Part shown: piece after piece, positions 8,842-16,260 of the stretch
Layout of the letters: every line of letters starts with the position of its first letter
Numbering within the stretch: the first letter of the stretch is position 1
Source of the DNA: Chryseobacterium artocarpi
Lineage (GTDB): Bacteria; Bacteroidota; Bacteroidia; Flavobacteriales; Weeksellaceae
Assembly: GCF_001684975.1 (NCBI RefSeq)
Contig: NZ_MAYH01000012.1
Location: 248,001 to 312,000, forward strand
Direction: 5' to 3'
DNA length: 64,000 bases
Program-made: the position numbers and the translations under genes
Notes under the pieces: generated by a model
The model's database searches: none
Told to the model about the DNA's origin: nothing
Seen by the model: only the letters and a program-made list of their open reading frames with translations

Positions 8842-8873
8842 AAACCTGTATCATTTCGATACAGGTTTTTTTA
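8842..8873 (+). terminator. Terminator after the DUF808 gene
   Basis: An 11-bp perfect stem (AAACCTGTATC/GATACAGGTTT) with loop ATTTC is followed by a T run. Confidence 0.85.
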
Positions 8874-8991
8874 TGAATTTCAATAGACATAAAATGCAAT
8901 CCCAAAGGAATGTCTTTTAACTATCATATTATTTTTATCATTCTGAAACAATCTAAAATATAGTAGATTGTAAAAAATAACCTTTAAACAA

Positions 8992-9023
8992 AAAAAAGAG
9001 ACTTGTAAAAAAGTCTCTTTTTT
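8992..9023 (-). terminator. Terminator after dnaJ
   Basis: The 13-bp stem AAAAAAGAGACTT/AAGTCTCTTTTTT is directly downstream of dnaJ on the minus strand and has T runs on both sides. Confidence 0.85.
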
Positions 9024-9026
9024 ATA

Positions 9027-10145
9027 TTAATTGAATAAATCTTTTACTTTATCAAAAAAAGTTTTTTCCTTTCCGGATGGTTCTGCAACCATTTCTCCGC
9101 TGGACATTTGCTTTTCAAAGAAGTCTTTTTGCTCCTTAGTAAGCTTTTGAGGTGTCCATACATTGATATGAATAAACATGTCTCCTTTGCCGTAGCTGTC
9201 GATGCTTGGAAGACCTTTTCCTGCTAATCTTAAAATCTTTCCGGATTGTGTTCCTGGATCAACCGTGATCTTCACTTTTCCACCAACGGTAGGAATTTCT
9301 TTTTTAGTACCTAAAGCAGCTTCAGCAAATGATACATACAATTCCTGGTGAAGATTATCTCCCTCTCTCTTAATGGTCTGATCAACTTCTTCTTCAATGA
9401 TTACTAATAAATCACCCGGAGTTCCACCGAATGGAGCATCATTTCCTTTTCCTCTTACATTAAGCTGGATTCCATCTCTTGCTCCTGCAGGAATATTGAT
9501 TGTGATTTCTTCTTCATCTTTGACAAGACCCTGAGCATTTGCTCCGGCAGGAATTTTATCAGCAACTTTTCCGATTCCCTGGCAAGTACCACAAGTTGTT
9601 TGAGTCTGCATTTGACCAAACATCGTGTTCATTACTTTAAGCTGAACACCGGAACCGTTACAGGTAGGACATGTTTTTGAAGTGGCACCTTCTGCCATCT
9701 TCATTTTTTTAACTTTAATGGTTTTGTGAGTTCCGTTTACCATTTCCTCAAGGTTCAGCTTGATTCTGATTCTTAAATTAGAACCTTTTACCTGCTGACG
9801 ACCACCGCCGCCACCGCCGAATCCTCCGAAACCGCCACCGAAAATATCTCCAAACTGGCTGAAAATATCCTCCATATTCATTCCGCCTCCGAAGCCTCCG
9901 CCTCCGAAACCACCATTTCCACCCATTCCGGCATGACCGAACTGATCGTATCTGGCACGTTTTTGATCGTCGCTTAATACTTCGTAAGCCTCAGCAGCTT
10001 CTTTAAATTTTTCTTCAGCCTCTTTATCCCCAGGATTTTTATCCGGGTGGAATTTGATAGCCATTTTACGGTATGCTTTCTTTATTTCGTCGGCTGATGC
10101 AGATTTGCTGATCTCAAGAACCTCGTAATAATCTCTTTTTGACAT
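9027..10145 (-). CDS. dnaJ: Chaperone DnaJ (Hsp40) with a reduced zinc region
   Basis: DnaJ delivers unfolded proteins to DnaK and stimulates its ATPase. The 372-residue product has a J domain (residues 1-70) with the essential HPD motif, a G/F-rich linker of about 45 residues, the zinc region, and two C-terminal substrate-binding domains ending in an acidic/basic tail. Only two CxxCxGxG repeats are present (CPTCNGSG and CGTCQGIG) instead of four. They align with repeats II and III, so one zinc site (Zn2) is retained and Zn1 (repeats I and IV) is replaced by cysteine-free sequence. I recall similar reduction in other flavobacterial DnaJ proteins. grpE lies 100 bp upstream in the same direction. 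Confidence 0.96.
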   Translation of the reverse strand: MSKRDYYEVLEISKSASADEIKKAYRKMAIKFHPDKNPGDKEAEEKFKEAAEAYEVLSDDQKRARYDQFGHAGMGGNGGFGGGGFGGGMNMEDIFSQFGDIFGGGFGGFGGGGGGRQQVKGSNLRIRIKLNLEEMVNGTHKTIKVKKMKMAEGATSKTCPTCNGSGVQLKVMNTMFGQMQTQTTCGTCQGIGKVADKIPAGANAQGLVKDEEEITINIPAGARDGIQLNVRGKGNDAPFGGTPGDLLVIIEEEVDQTIKREGDNLHQELYVSFAEAALGTKKEIPTVGGKVKITVDPGTQSGKILRLAGKGLPSIDSYGKGDMFIHINVWTPQKLTKEQKDFFEKQMSSGEMVAEPSGKEKTFFDKVKDLFN

Positions 10146-10245
10146 GATAATTTAATAATTGATTATTGATAAATGATAAAAGATATTTAAAGCTAATAAG
10201 TGAAATATTCATCCATTATCACTCATCATTTATCATTTATGAATT
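10146..10245 (-). repeat. grpE-dnaJ spacer with imperfect inverted repeat
   Basis: GATAAATGATAAAAGATA on one side and TCATTTATCATTTATGAA on the other form an A/T-rich imperfect inverted repeat across the spacer. It could fold in the grpE-dnaJ transcript. It may be another copy of the simple intergenic repeats seen elsewhere in this window. Confidence 0.4.
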
Positions 10246-10782
10246 TTAGTTACCTGTTACTACTTTTGCAAAACGGATTACTTTATCATTCAAAGTATAA
10301 CCTGTTTCAATAACATCTACGATTTTCCCTTTCAGATCCTCAGATGGAGCAGGAATTTGGGTAATAGCTTCATGGAAGTCTACATTGAAGCTGTCACCAG
10401 CATTCACTTCCATTGCTTTTAATCCTTTTTCGGTAAGTTTATTTTTGAATTTTTGATAGATAAGTTCTACACCCTGAAGATCAGCCGGATTTCCGTTTTT
10501 AGCGATTTCTTTTAATGCTCTTTCGAAATCATCTAAAACTCCCAACATAGATACCATCATATCCTGATTGGCATATTGGAAGAATTCCATTTTTTCTTTT
10601 GATGTTCTTTTTTTATAGTTTTCGAATTCAGCATATAATCTGATGTAACGGTCTTTCTCTTCTGCCAAAAGTTCCTCAGCAGTAGGAGTAGCTGTCACAT
10701 TGTCCTGAGACGTTGCCTCATTCTGAACATTGTTATCTTCTTGATTATTGATGCTTTCTTCGTTAATATCCTGATTTTCCAT
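10246..10782 (-). CDS. grpE: Nucleotide exchange factor GrpE
   Basis: GrpE releases ADP from DnaK and works with DnaJ, whose gene follows. The 178-residue protein has an acidic, Gln/Asn-rich N-terminal tail of about 35 residues. A long helix follows (AEELLAEEKDRYIRLYAEFENYKKRTSKEK with the family motif FENYKKR), then the beta-wing domain ending YTLNDKVIRFAKVVTGN, which matches the GrpE signature GYxLxDrviRpAxVxV. Order and spacing with dnaJ support a two-gene heat-shock operon. No operator of the CIRCE type was found upstream. Confidence 0.96.
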   Translation of the reverse strand: MENQDINEESINNQEDNNVQNEATSQDNVTATPTAEELLAEEKDRYIRLYAEFENYKKRTSKEKMEFFQYANQDMMVSMLGVLDDFERALKEIAKNGNPADLQGVELIYQKFKNKLTEKGLKAMEVNAGDSFNVDFHEAITQIPAPSEDLKGKIVDVIETGYTLNDKVIRFAKVVTGN

Positions 10783-10872
10783 AATTCAATATTTATTTAC
10801 AGGAATGTTTCGCAAAGACTCTGCCAAAGGAAAAAATAGGACATTAAGGCAGAAAATAATTGTAAATATGTT

Positions 10873-11202
10873 GAGTAGATCTAAAAATATAAGAACAGCT
10901 ACGGTGTTCAAATCTTTGGTTACTTTTTCAGTAACTTCAGTAATTTAAGTAAATTCAAGAAAGTTTCATAAAAATTAACAACAACTTGCGATACAGCCAA
11001 TACAGCCTGTGGTAGAGCAACAGCAGTTCCTAATACATTATAAATCAGATCCCATTGCCGAAGAAATTCGTTCCCTCCTGGTAACTTAGCAATTTCCTCC
11101 CGGAATGCCTGTATAGGAAGATCAGGCAATGCTAAGCTTAAATTCTGCTAGTGTTGCTAATAGTAAATATGGATTATTAGATAATACTAATGTTCCTATT
11201 CA
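10873..11202 (-). pseudogene. Decayed duplicate of the central region of the 846-residue toxin
   Basis: This stretch is closely similar at the DNA level to 14128-14452 inside the toxin gene (residues about 420-528). The longest readable piece encodes PDLPIQAFREEIAKLPGGNE and ends at a premature stop. Compared with the intact gene there is a one-base insertion (AAATTCTG for AAATCTG) and a one-base loss (CTTCAGTAA for CTTCAGGTAA), so the frame is broken twice. Similarity stops abruptly at both ends. The right edge of the matching block, in toxin coordinates, abuts the start of the block duplicated at 11706-12650. It is a leftover of an earlier toxin copy, with no plausible product. Confidence 0.85.
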
Positions 11203-11234
11203 TTACAAATCACTTTTCATGTAAGCTTAAAATG

Positions 11235-11264
11235 ATAATCCACTCAATTAATTGAGTGGATTAT
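11235..11264 (-). terminator. Perfect 30-bp palindrome after the second immunity gene
   Basis: ATAATCCACTCAATT and its exact reverse complement form the palindrome, 5 bp past the stop of 11270-11701. It is probably a terminator, although the T run after it is short. Confidence 0.6.
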
Positions 11265-11269
11265 GTATA

Positions 11270-11701
11270 TTATTCTGTAATACTTAAATATACAGGTTTA
11301 TTTTCTTCCAAACATTCTTCACAAATTTTGTAAGCTCTAAAAAATTTGTCAATCCAATTATCTTGTACATTCCTACCCAATGGCGTGAAATTTATACCGA
11401 TAGTTTGTCCTAAAAAATCAACTTTTGTTCTTACATCTGGTTCAGGAATTCTGGTAGACAAAAGTTCTTTAATCTTATTTTCAAGAATTAGCTTTAATTT
11501 TTCTATTTCTTCCCTGCTTAAAGATTCATCTTTAAATGGAACTTTTGATAGTTTTTGTTTAAATAAATCTAATGCTAAGCCTTCCGCAAAGGCAAAGTTG
11601 CTCCAGCCTGCTGCCTTGTAAAATTTATTTTGTCCCAGATTCTGAGACCATTCCCACTCTGATTTATCTTCTCTGGAAGTATTATAAATAGTTATATTCA
11701 T
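11270..11701 (-). CDS. Probable immunity protein 2 (cognate of the orphan toxin tip)
   Basis: The 143-residue soluble protein has no signal peptide or membrane segment. It is a distant homologue of the product of 12721-13164. Both have FKDxxLSxEEI near residue 60, a long helix ending in LSxR, and a near-identical tail (CLEENKPVYLSITE here, CLEEDKPLYLSIYEED there). Each lies 4-5 bp after a toxin C-terminal domain in the same direction, which is the usual toxin-immunity arrangement. Function is inferred from this arrangement; I do not recognise a named immunity family. The divergence between the two copies parallels that of the two toxin tips. Confidence 0.65.
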   Translation of the reverse strand: MNITIYNTSREDKSEWEWSQNLGQNKFYKAAGWSNFAFAEGLALDLFKQKLSKVPFKDESLSREEIEKLKLILENKIKELLSTRIPEPDVRTKVDFLGQTIGINFTPLGRNVQDNWIDKFFRAYKICEECLEENKPVYLSITE

Positions 11702-11705
11702 ATTA

Positions 11706-12626
11706 TTATTTTAAAAAGTTTAACTCAACTCTATTTCTTGTTATTTGTTCATCTTGATCTAAAATTCTCACTTTAACAAATCCAAACTTCTTTGCCTGTT
11801 TTCCCGCAAAGGTTGCGAAAGCAGCTTGTTCTATACTCATCCCAGCATCTCTTGCTTTCCAGAATTGATCCAGGTTTATAGATTGACCTCCGTAGTCTGT
11901 ATAAATATCTGCCTTTACCCATACACTTACCGTTCCATCTACTTTGCCGTATTTTTTTGCATTCAAGAAATATTTTAATCCATCTTCATAAATAATCTGT
12001 CCTAATGCAGCATATCTGTCTGTAAATTCTTTTGGAATATTAAGATCTCCATATAATAAATGTTCTCCCTCTTTTATTGGTAAACTCCTTAATCTATACT
12101 TATCATCCAAAAGTTTAATGGTACTTTTAATATCAATTTCTTTACCTCCGAATAGTAATTTATAATAAAGTTCATTTCTATTTGGAGATCTTATAAGCTG
12201 TCCTATATTATTTCCAAACTCATCAAATAATTTTAAAAACATTTTCACTCCTTTTTCTGGTAATGTTCCTAAAAGTAAAGTGTCTTCTACAGACACAAGT
12301 CTTCTCCGATTATATAAATTTTCTAAATATTCTCCGACTTTCTCTGAGCTATAGCTTACTTTTCTTATTTCCTGTAGGACCTTCTGATATGCTTTATCGT
12401 AACGGCTTCCCTGAGCAATAATCTCACCTTTGTAAACCAGTGCAAATTTTCTATTACTGCTAATAGCCCCTATTACATCAGGATTAATACCTTTATTGAT
12501 ATTTTCCATAATGGCAGCAGCATCAAGTTCCATGAAAAATGCCCCATTTTGTATCAATGCATCACATTCCGATGTTTTTGAAATGAAACCTGCGCCTGGG
12601 ATTACCCATTCTGTAGGACTAAACAT
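11706..12626 (-). CDS. Orphan toxin C-terminal cassette (tip domain without delivery part)
   Basis: The 306 residues match the last about 312 residues of the 846-residue protein at 13170-15710. The first about 100 residues are almost identical (I count about six differences). After VGEYLE the two diverge to roughly half identity up to the end. Homology begins before the ATG, in frame, at FQRKDLR and directly after a TAA at 12651-12653. The ATG exists only because ATA became ATG, so it may not be a true start. This is the pattern of a silent alternative warhead that can recombine into the full gene. Conserved features of the tip are YGGQSINLxxFWxARxAG and a following Ala/Phe-rich helix. No known toxin fold was recognised. 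An immunity-like gene follows 4 bp later. Confidence 0.7.
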   Translation of the reverse strand: MFSPTEWVIPGAGFISKTSECDALIQNGAFFMELDAAAIMENINKGINPDVIGAISSNRKFALVYKGEIIAQGSRYDKAYQKVLQEIRKVSYSSEKVGEYLENLYNRRRLVSVEDTLLLGTLPEKGVKMFLKLFDEFGNNIGQLIRSPNRNELYYKLLFGGKEIDIKSTIKLLDDKYRLRSLPIKEGEHLLYGDLNIPKEFTDRYAALGQIIYEDGLKYFLNAKKYGKVDGTVSVWVKADIYTDYGGQSINLDQFWKARDAGMSIEQAAFATFAGKQAKKFGFVKVRILDQDEQITRNRVELNFLK

Positions 12627-12664
12627 ACGGAGATCTTTCCTTTGGAAAATTTACCTTTGAAACA

Positions 12665-12693
12665 AAATACGGCAACTTGTGGTTGCCGTTAAA
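12665..12693 (-). terminator. Terminator between immunity gene 1 and the orphan cassette
   Basis: The 8-bp stem ACGGCAAC/GTTGCCGT with a 5-base loop is followed, on the minus strand, by ATTTTGTTT. It would reduce transcription of the orphan cassette from the main operon. Confidence 0.65.
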
Positions 12694-12720
12694 TTATTAT
12701 TGATTAAGATGACTTAAAAA

Positions 12721-13164
12721 TTAGTCTTCCTCATATATACTTAAATACAGTGGCTTATCTTCTTCCAGACACTCTTTTATAATATCGTGAAGACGTAATA
12801 AATCTCGTAATGCTTTATCATTGTCATTGATATCAATAGGTCGAATATCAAGTTCTATAGTTTCTCCTTTATAAGTTACAGTATCTGTTCCTTCTTTTAT
12901 AGGGATATGAACCCTTAATGATAACCAATATTCGATTTGTTCTTCTAAGACTCTATTAAAAGCAAATATTTCTTCTATGCTTAATGGAGCATCCTTAAAT
13001 TCTGTACTTTGTATATAATGTGGGATAGACTTGTTTATCAGCTCCAGATATTTCTTATCGGAATGTGAATATTTTGTTCCATAAACATATTTATTATTTT
13101 TATTCTTAATATAATCAAAATGATCTTGATTATGTTTTATAGAATTACTAAAAGTGATCTCCAT
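12721..13164 (-). CDS. Probable immunity protein 1 (cognate of the 846-residue toxin)
   Basis: The 147-residue soluble, acidic protein lacks a signal peptide. It begins 5 bp after the toxin stop codon and is homologous to 11270-11701, which sits in the same place behind the second toxin tip. Such a partner is expected to bind and neutralise the toxin in the producing cell. The N-terminal 50 residues are poorly conserved between the two copies, while the C-terminal tail is well conserved, so specificity probably lies in the N-terminal half. No known family was recognised; the call rests on gene order and the paired divergence. Confidence 0.65.
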   Translation of the reverse strand: MEITFSNSIKHNQDHFDYIKNKNNKYVYGTKYSHSDKKYLELINKSIPHYIQSTEFKDAPLSIEEIFAFNRVLEEQIEYWLSLRVHIPIKEGTDTVTYKGETIELDIRPIDINDNDKALRDLLRLHDIIKECLEEDKPLYLSIYEED

Positions 13165-13169
13165 ATTAT

Positions 13170-15710
13170 TTATTTTAATAAAAAATTAACTATTACCTCA
13201 TTTTCTTTGATATCTTGAGTTCGATATCTTATTTTCCCAAAGCCTTTTGCTTTCATCCTAGAACCTGTGAAAGTTGATAGTGCTGCTTCTTCAATACTTT
13301 TTCCAGCTGCTCTTGCTTCCCAGAATTTAGTTAAATTAATAGATTGACCTCCATAATCTTCATACATTGTCGCTTTTTTCCACCAGCCGATAACTCCATC
13401 TAGTTGTCCAAACTTTTTATTAGTTTGATAAAAAGCCATTGCATCCGAGAGAACTAAATCCCCTAATCCAGAATACTTATCAGTAATTGTTTTTGGAATA
13501 TTAAAATCCCCCATAAGCATTCTTTCATTACCATAAACAGGTAACTCATTAGGTATAGCACTTTTCTCATCTAATAAACGGGTAAAACAATTTAATTTTT
13601 GAGGCTTCCCTCTTACACTAAGGCTGTATACCAATTTATCTCCTTTTTCCTGAGCTCTAATTAATTCTCCTGCATAATTTCCAAATTCATCAATCAATCT
13701 AAAACTCATTTTAATCCCTTTTTCAGGTGTAATTCCCAGGTTCACATCAGTTTCAACTGAAACAATTCTTCTTCGGTTGACAATGGTTTCTAAATATTCT
13801 CCAACTTTTTCTGAACTATAGCTTACTTTTCTTATTTCCTGTAGGATCTTCTGATATGCTTTATCGTAACGGCTTCCCTGAGCAATAATCTCACCATTAT
13901 ATACCAAAGCAAATTTTCTATTACTGCTAATAGCCCCTATTACATCAGGATCAATACCTTTATTGATATTTTCCATAATGGCAGCAGCATCAAGTTCCAT
14001 GAAAAATGCCCCATTTTGTATCAATACATCACATTCCGATGTTTTTGAAATGAACCCTGCGCTCGGGATTACCCATTCTGTAGGACTAAATATACGAAGA
14101 TCTTTTCTTTGGAAAACACCACTATTCAGATCCAAAAATACAGAAACAGCCACCGTTCTCAAACCTTTGGTTACTTTTTCAGTAGCTTCAGGTAATTTCA
14201 TTAGGTTTAGGCAGCTCCTATAAAAAGTAACAACAACTTGCGATACAGCCAATACAGCCTGTGGTAAAGCAACAGCAGTTCCTAATACATTATAAATCAG
14301 ATCCCATTGCCGAAGAAATTCGTTCCCTCCCGGTAATTTAGCAATTTCTTCACGGAATGCCTGTATAGTAAGATCAGGCAATGCTAAGCTTAAATCTGCT
14401 AGTGCTGCTAATAGTAAATAAGGATTATCAGATAATACTAATGTTCCTATTCCCAAAACTACTCCCATTACATCAGCTACAATTCGTATTGTTTCATTAA
14501 TATCTTCCCACTGTTCCGCATCAGCAAGTGCTTTTACATAAATAGCAGGAACCATCATGATAGTCGATCCCTGTCCTTCTATTTCTCTATCTAAAACCTC
14601 TGAGTGGGTTTCATCTATGAAATATACCATTTCGAGAGGATAAAATCCGGCTCCCTTGTCCAAATCTTCTGTAACTTTTTCTGTTGCATTGGGATCTCCT
14701 TCTTTAGGTACAATAAAAATCCTCTTTACTACTTCCTTCTGCTGTTGAAGAAAAAAAGTCTTTTCATCTGATTTTCCAAAACCCAATATATTTCCCGATA
14801 GCCCAAAAACTTCTGTATTGACTTTATACCCATTTCCTATCCTGAAAGTAGGAGCTCCCTGCTGTGGACGGTTCTCTGAAAACAAACAGAACTCCATCAG
14901 TATAGTGGCAAAAATAATCCTATTGGATTTCATTTCACCGTTAAATTCACTGGTACCATCAAGATTGAAATAAATTCTATTACACAATTCGGGGTTTTCT
15001 TTAAATTTCTTCAATAGAAAATTATAATCAGAAAGAGCTTTCATTGCGTTTACTAATGCAGAACTGCCATCTTTCCATCCGCTGAAAATACCTGTATCAT
15101 CAAGTTTTGTCAGCGCCAGTATATGTCCAAATATCGTTTCGTTTTGGAGCGCCATTCCTTTAAGAACAAACTCTGGTGCCTGAGTATAAAGAAATTTAAT
15201 TTCCTCTGCGCTCTTTGCCTTAAGAAAGCTTGATTTATAAATTTCAATAAAGTAACTTTTGTATTCTCTATAATTTTCAAAATCATCATAGCCCACGTAT
15301 TTAACCAATTGTCTGAATTCGTCATAGGAAAAAGTTTCTAATACAATGGCTTTTTTTCGCCTTAATGACTCATTTTCAGCATCTCTATAGTAAAAATAAA
15401 TCAATTGTGCCAATATTTTTTCCTGTGGTCCGTCAATCTCAAATTTGATTTCACATTGTGCCTGCGCCAGATCAATGTACTCTTTATTCTTATTCAAATA
15501 AGTATTTAGATTAATGAAATTCTCTTTATCATCCTTTATATAATTTTCTTCTGCAGCTGAGTCATAATCATCAATATTGTAATCCAGAAGGTAATGCCTA
15601 TTAAACTGATTATTATATTTTAGCTTATTGCATAGCAATTGTTTTTTTATATAATTATCAGTACGCCAATCTTTGCTGATTACTTCTCTAAGTTCAAGTG
15701 TTTCCATCAT
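13170..15710 (-). CDS. Candidate polymorphic toxin, 846 residues
   Basis: No signal peptide and no T9SS sorting domain are present. Residues 1-250 are charged and helical. Residues 250-400 are a mixed region with FRIGNGYKVNTEVFGLSG and FYPLEMVYFIDE. Residues about 407-448 and 468-495 are strongly hydrophobic (VVLGIGTLVLSDNPYLLLAA; NVLGTAVALPQAVLAVSQVV) and could insert into or cross a membrane. Residues about 531-638 are a pre-toxin segment repeated almost unchanged in 11706-12626. Residues 639-846 are a variable tip with GGQSINLTKFWEARAAG. A probable immunity gene follows at once. The layout of constant delivery part, variable tip and immunity gene is that of polymorphic toxins. The toxic activity cannot be named. 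A hairpin lies just upstream. ATG at 15710 or 15707 are both possible starts. Confidence 0.7.
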   Translation of the reverse strand: MMETLELREVISKDWRTDNYIKKQLLCNKLKYNNQFNRHYLLDYNIDDYDSAAEENYIKDDKENFINLNTYLNKNKEYIDLAQAQCEIKFEIDGPQEKILAQLIYFYYRDAENESLRRKKAIVLETFSYDEFRQLVKYVGYDDFENYREYKSYFIEIYKSSFLKAKSAEEIKFLYTQAPEFVLKGMALQNETIFGHILALTKLDDTGIFSGWKDGSSALVNAMKALSDYNFLLKKFKENPELCNRIYFNLDGTSEFNGEMKSNRIIFATILMEFCLFSENRPQQGAPTFRIGNGYKVNTEVFGLSGNILGFGKSDEKTFFLQQQKEVVKRIFIVPKEGDPNATEKVTEDLDKGAGFYPLEMVYFIDETHSEVLDREIEGQGSTIMMVPAIYVKALADAEQWEDINETIRIVADVMGVVLGIGTLVLSDNPYLLLAALADLSLALPDLTIQAFREEIAKLPGGNEFLRQWDLIYNVLGTAVALPQAVLAVSQVVVTFYRSCLNLMKLPEATEKVTKGLRTVAVSVFLDLNSGVFQRKDLRIFSPTEWVIPSAGFISKTSECDVLIQNGAFFMELDAAAIMENINKGIDPDVIGAISSNRKFALVYNGEIIAQGSRYDKAYQKILQEIRKVSYSSEKVGEYLETIVNRRRIVSVETDVNLGITPEKGIKMSFRLIDEFGNYAGELIRAQEKGDKLVYSLSVRGKPQKLNCFTRLLDEKSAIPNELPVYGNERMLMGDFNIPKTITDKYSGLGDLVLSDAMAFYQTNKKFGQLDGVIGWWKKATMYEDYGGQSINLTKFWEARAAGKSIEEAALSTFTGSRMKAKGFGKIRYRTQDIKENEVIVNFLLK

Positions 15711-15726
15711 TTTTTGTTTTTTTAAA

Positions 15727-15751
15727 AAGGCAGAGTATTACACTCTGCCAT
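15727..15751 (-). terminator. Hairpin with T run just before the toxin gene
   Basis: The 8-bp stem GGCAGAGT/ACTCTGCC lies between the 159-residue gene and the toxin gene and is followed on the minus strand by TTTTT. It could partly terminate transcripts and so lower toxin expression relative to the upstream genes. Confidence 0.65.
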
Positions 15752-15764
15752 TAATTAGTACTTC

Positions 15765-16244
15765 TTAGGAAAGTTTATCCAGGCTGTCTTTGTAATTTTT
15801 CACAAATTCATCCAGATAAGAAGTTAAAAGCTCAGTAAAACCTACCTTATTATTTTTCAATAACCAAAGCATATACTGATAGCTCGGAACCTTAACTTTA
15901 TCAGCCGCCATATCGGATTTAGGTTCAGCCAACGGAAGCTCTATCAGATTATTATTACTATCACGTAAATAGCTCCATGTTTCTTTATAGATCACCCATT
16001 CTGGGGCTGGAAGTGAGATATTGATCTCTTCACCTGTTTCCTTATCTTTAAGAACCTGCTCATATCTGAAAGAGATAAACTGTTGTTTAGATTTAGCGTC
16101 TATATCAAGAACCCGAATACTTCTTTCAAATTGTGGAAGCTTTGGATGTACCTGTAATGGTAATTCTACAAGGTTGAGTGATACGTGTTCAATATTATTA
16201 AGTATTTCCTTAATATTTTCCGGTATAATTAAATGTTTGTTCAT
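15765..16244 (-). CDS. Hypothetical 159-residue protein of the toxin operon
   Basis: I do not recognise the family. The frame is open to 16283, but that start would overlap the upstream gene; the ATG at 16244 (NKHLIIPENIKEIL) has the A-rich leader seen before the other genes of this operon, so I prefer it. The protein is soluble, with no signal peptide. It has a proline-containing central stretch (NISLPAPEWVIYKETWSYLRD) and an acidic helical C terminus. It sits between the fiber-like gene (16-bp gap) and the toxin gene (54-bp gap). That position would suit a chaperone, adaptor or loading factor for the toxin, but this is inference from position only. Confidence 0.6.
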   Translation of the reverse strand: MNKHLIIPENIKEILNNIEHVSLNLVELPLQVHPKLPQFERSIRVLDIDAKSKQQFISFRYEQVLKDKETGEEINISLPAPEWVIYKETWSYLRDSNNNLIELPLAEPKSDMAADKVKVPSYQYMLWLLKNNKVGFTELLTSYLDEFVKNYKDSLDKLS

Positions 16245-16260
16245 AATTGTATTTTTTTTT

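Noticed and set aside
10783-10872. CIRCE operator before grpE
   Set aside because: No TTAGCACTC-N9-GAGTGCTAA-like repeat is present.
10920-11129. 69-residue frame (PDLPIQAFREE...)
   Set aside because: It starts at a TTG inside a decayed copy of the toxin gene and ends at a frameshift-created stop, so it is treated as pseudogene sequence.
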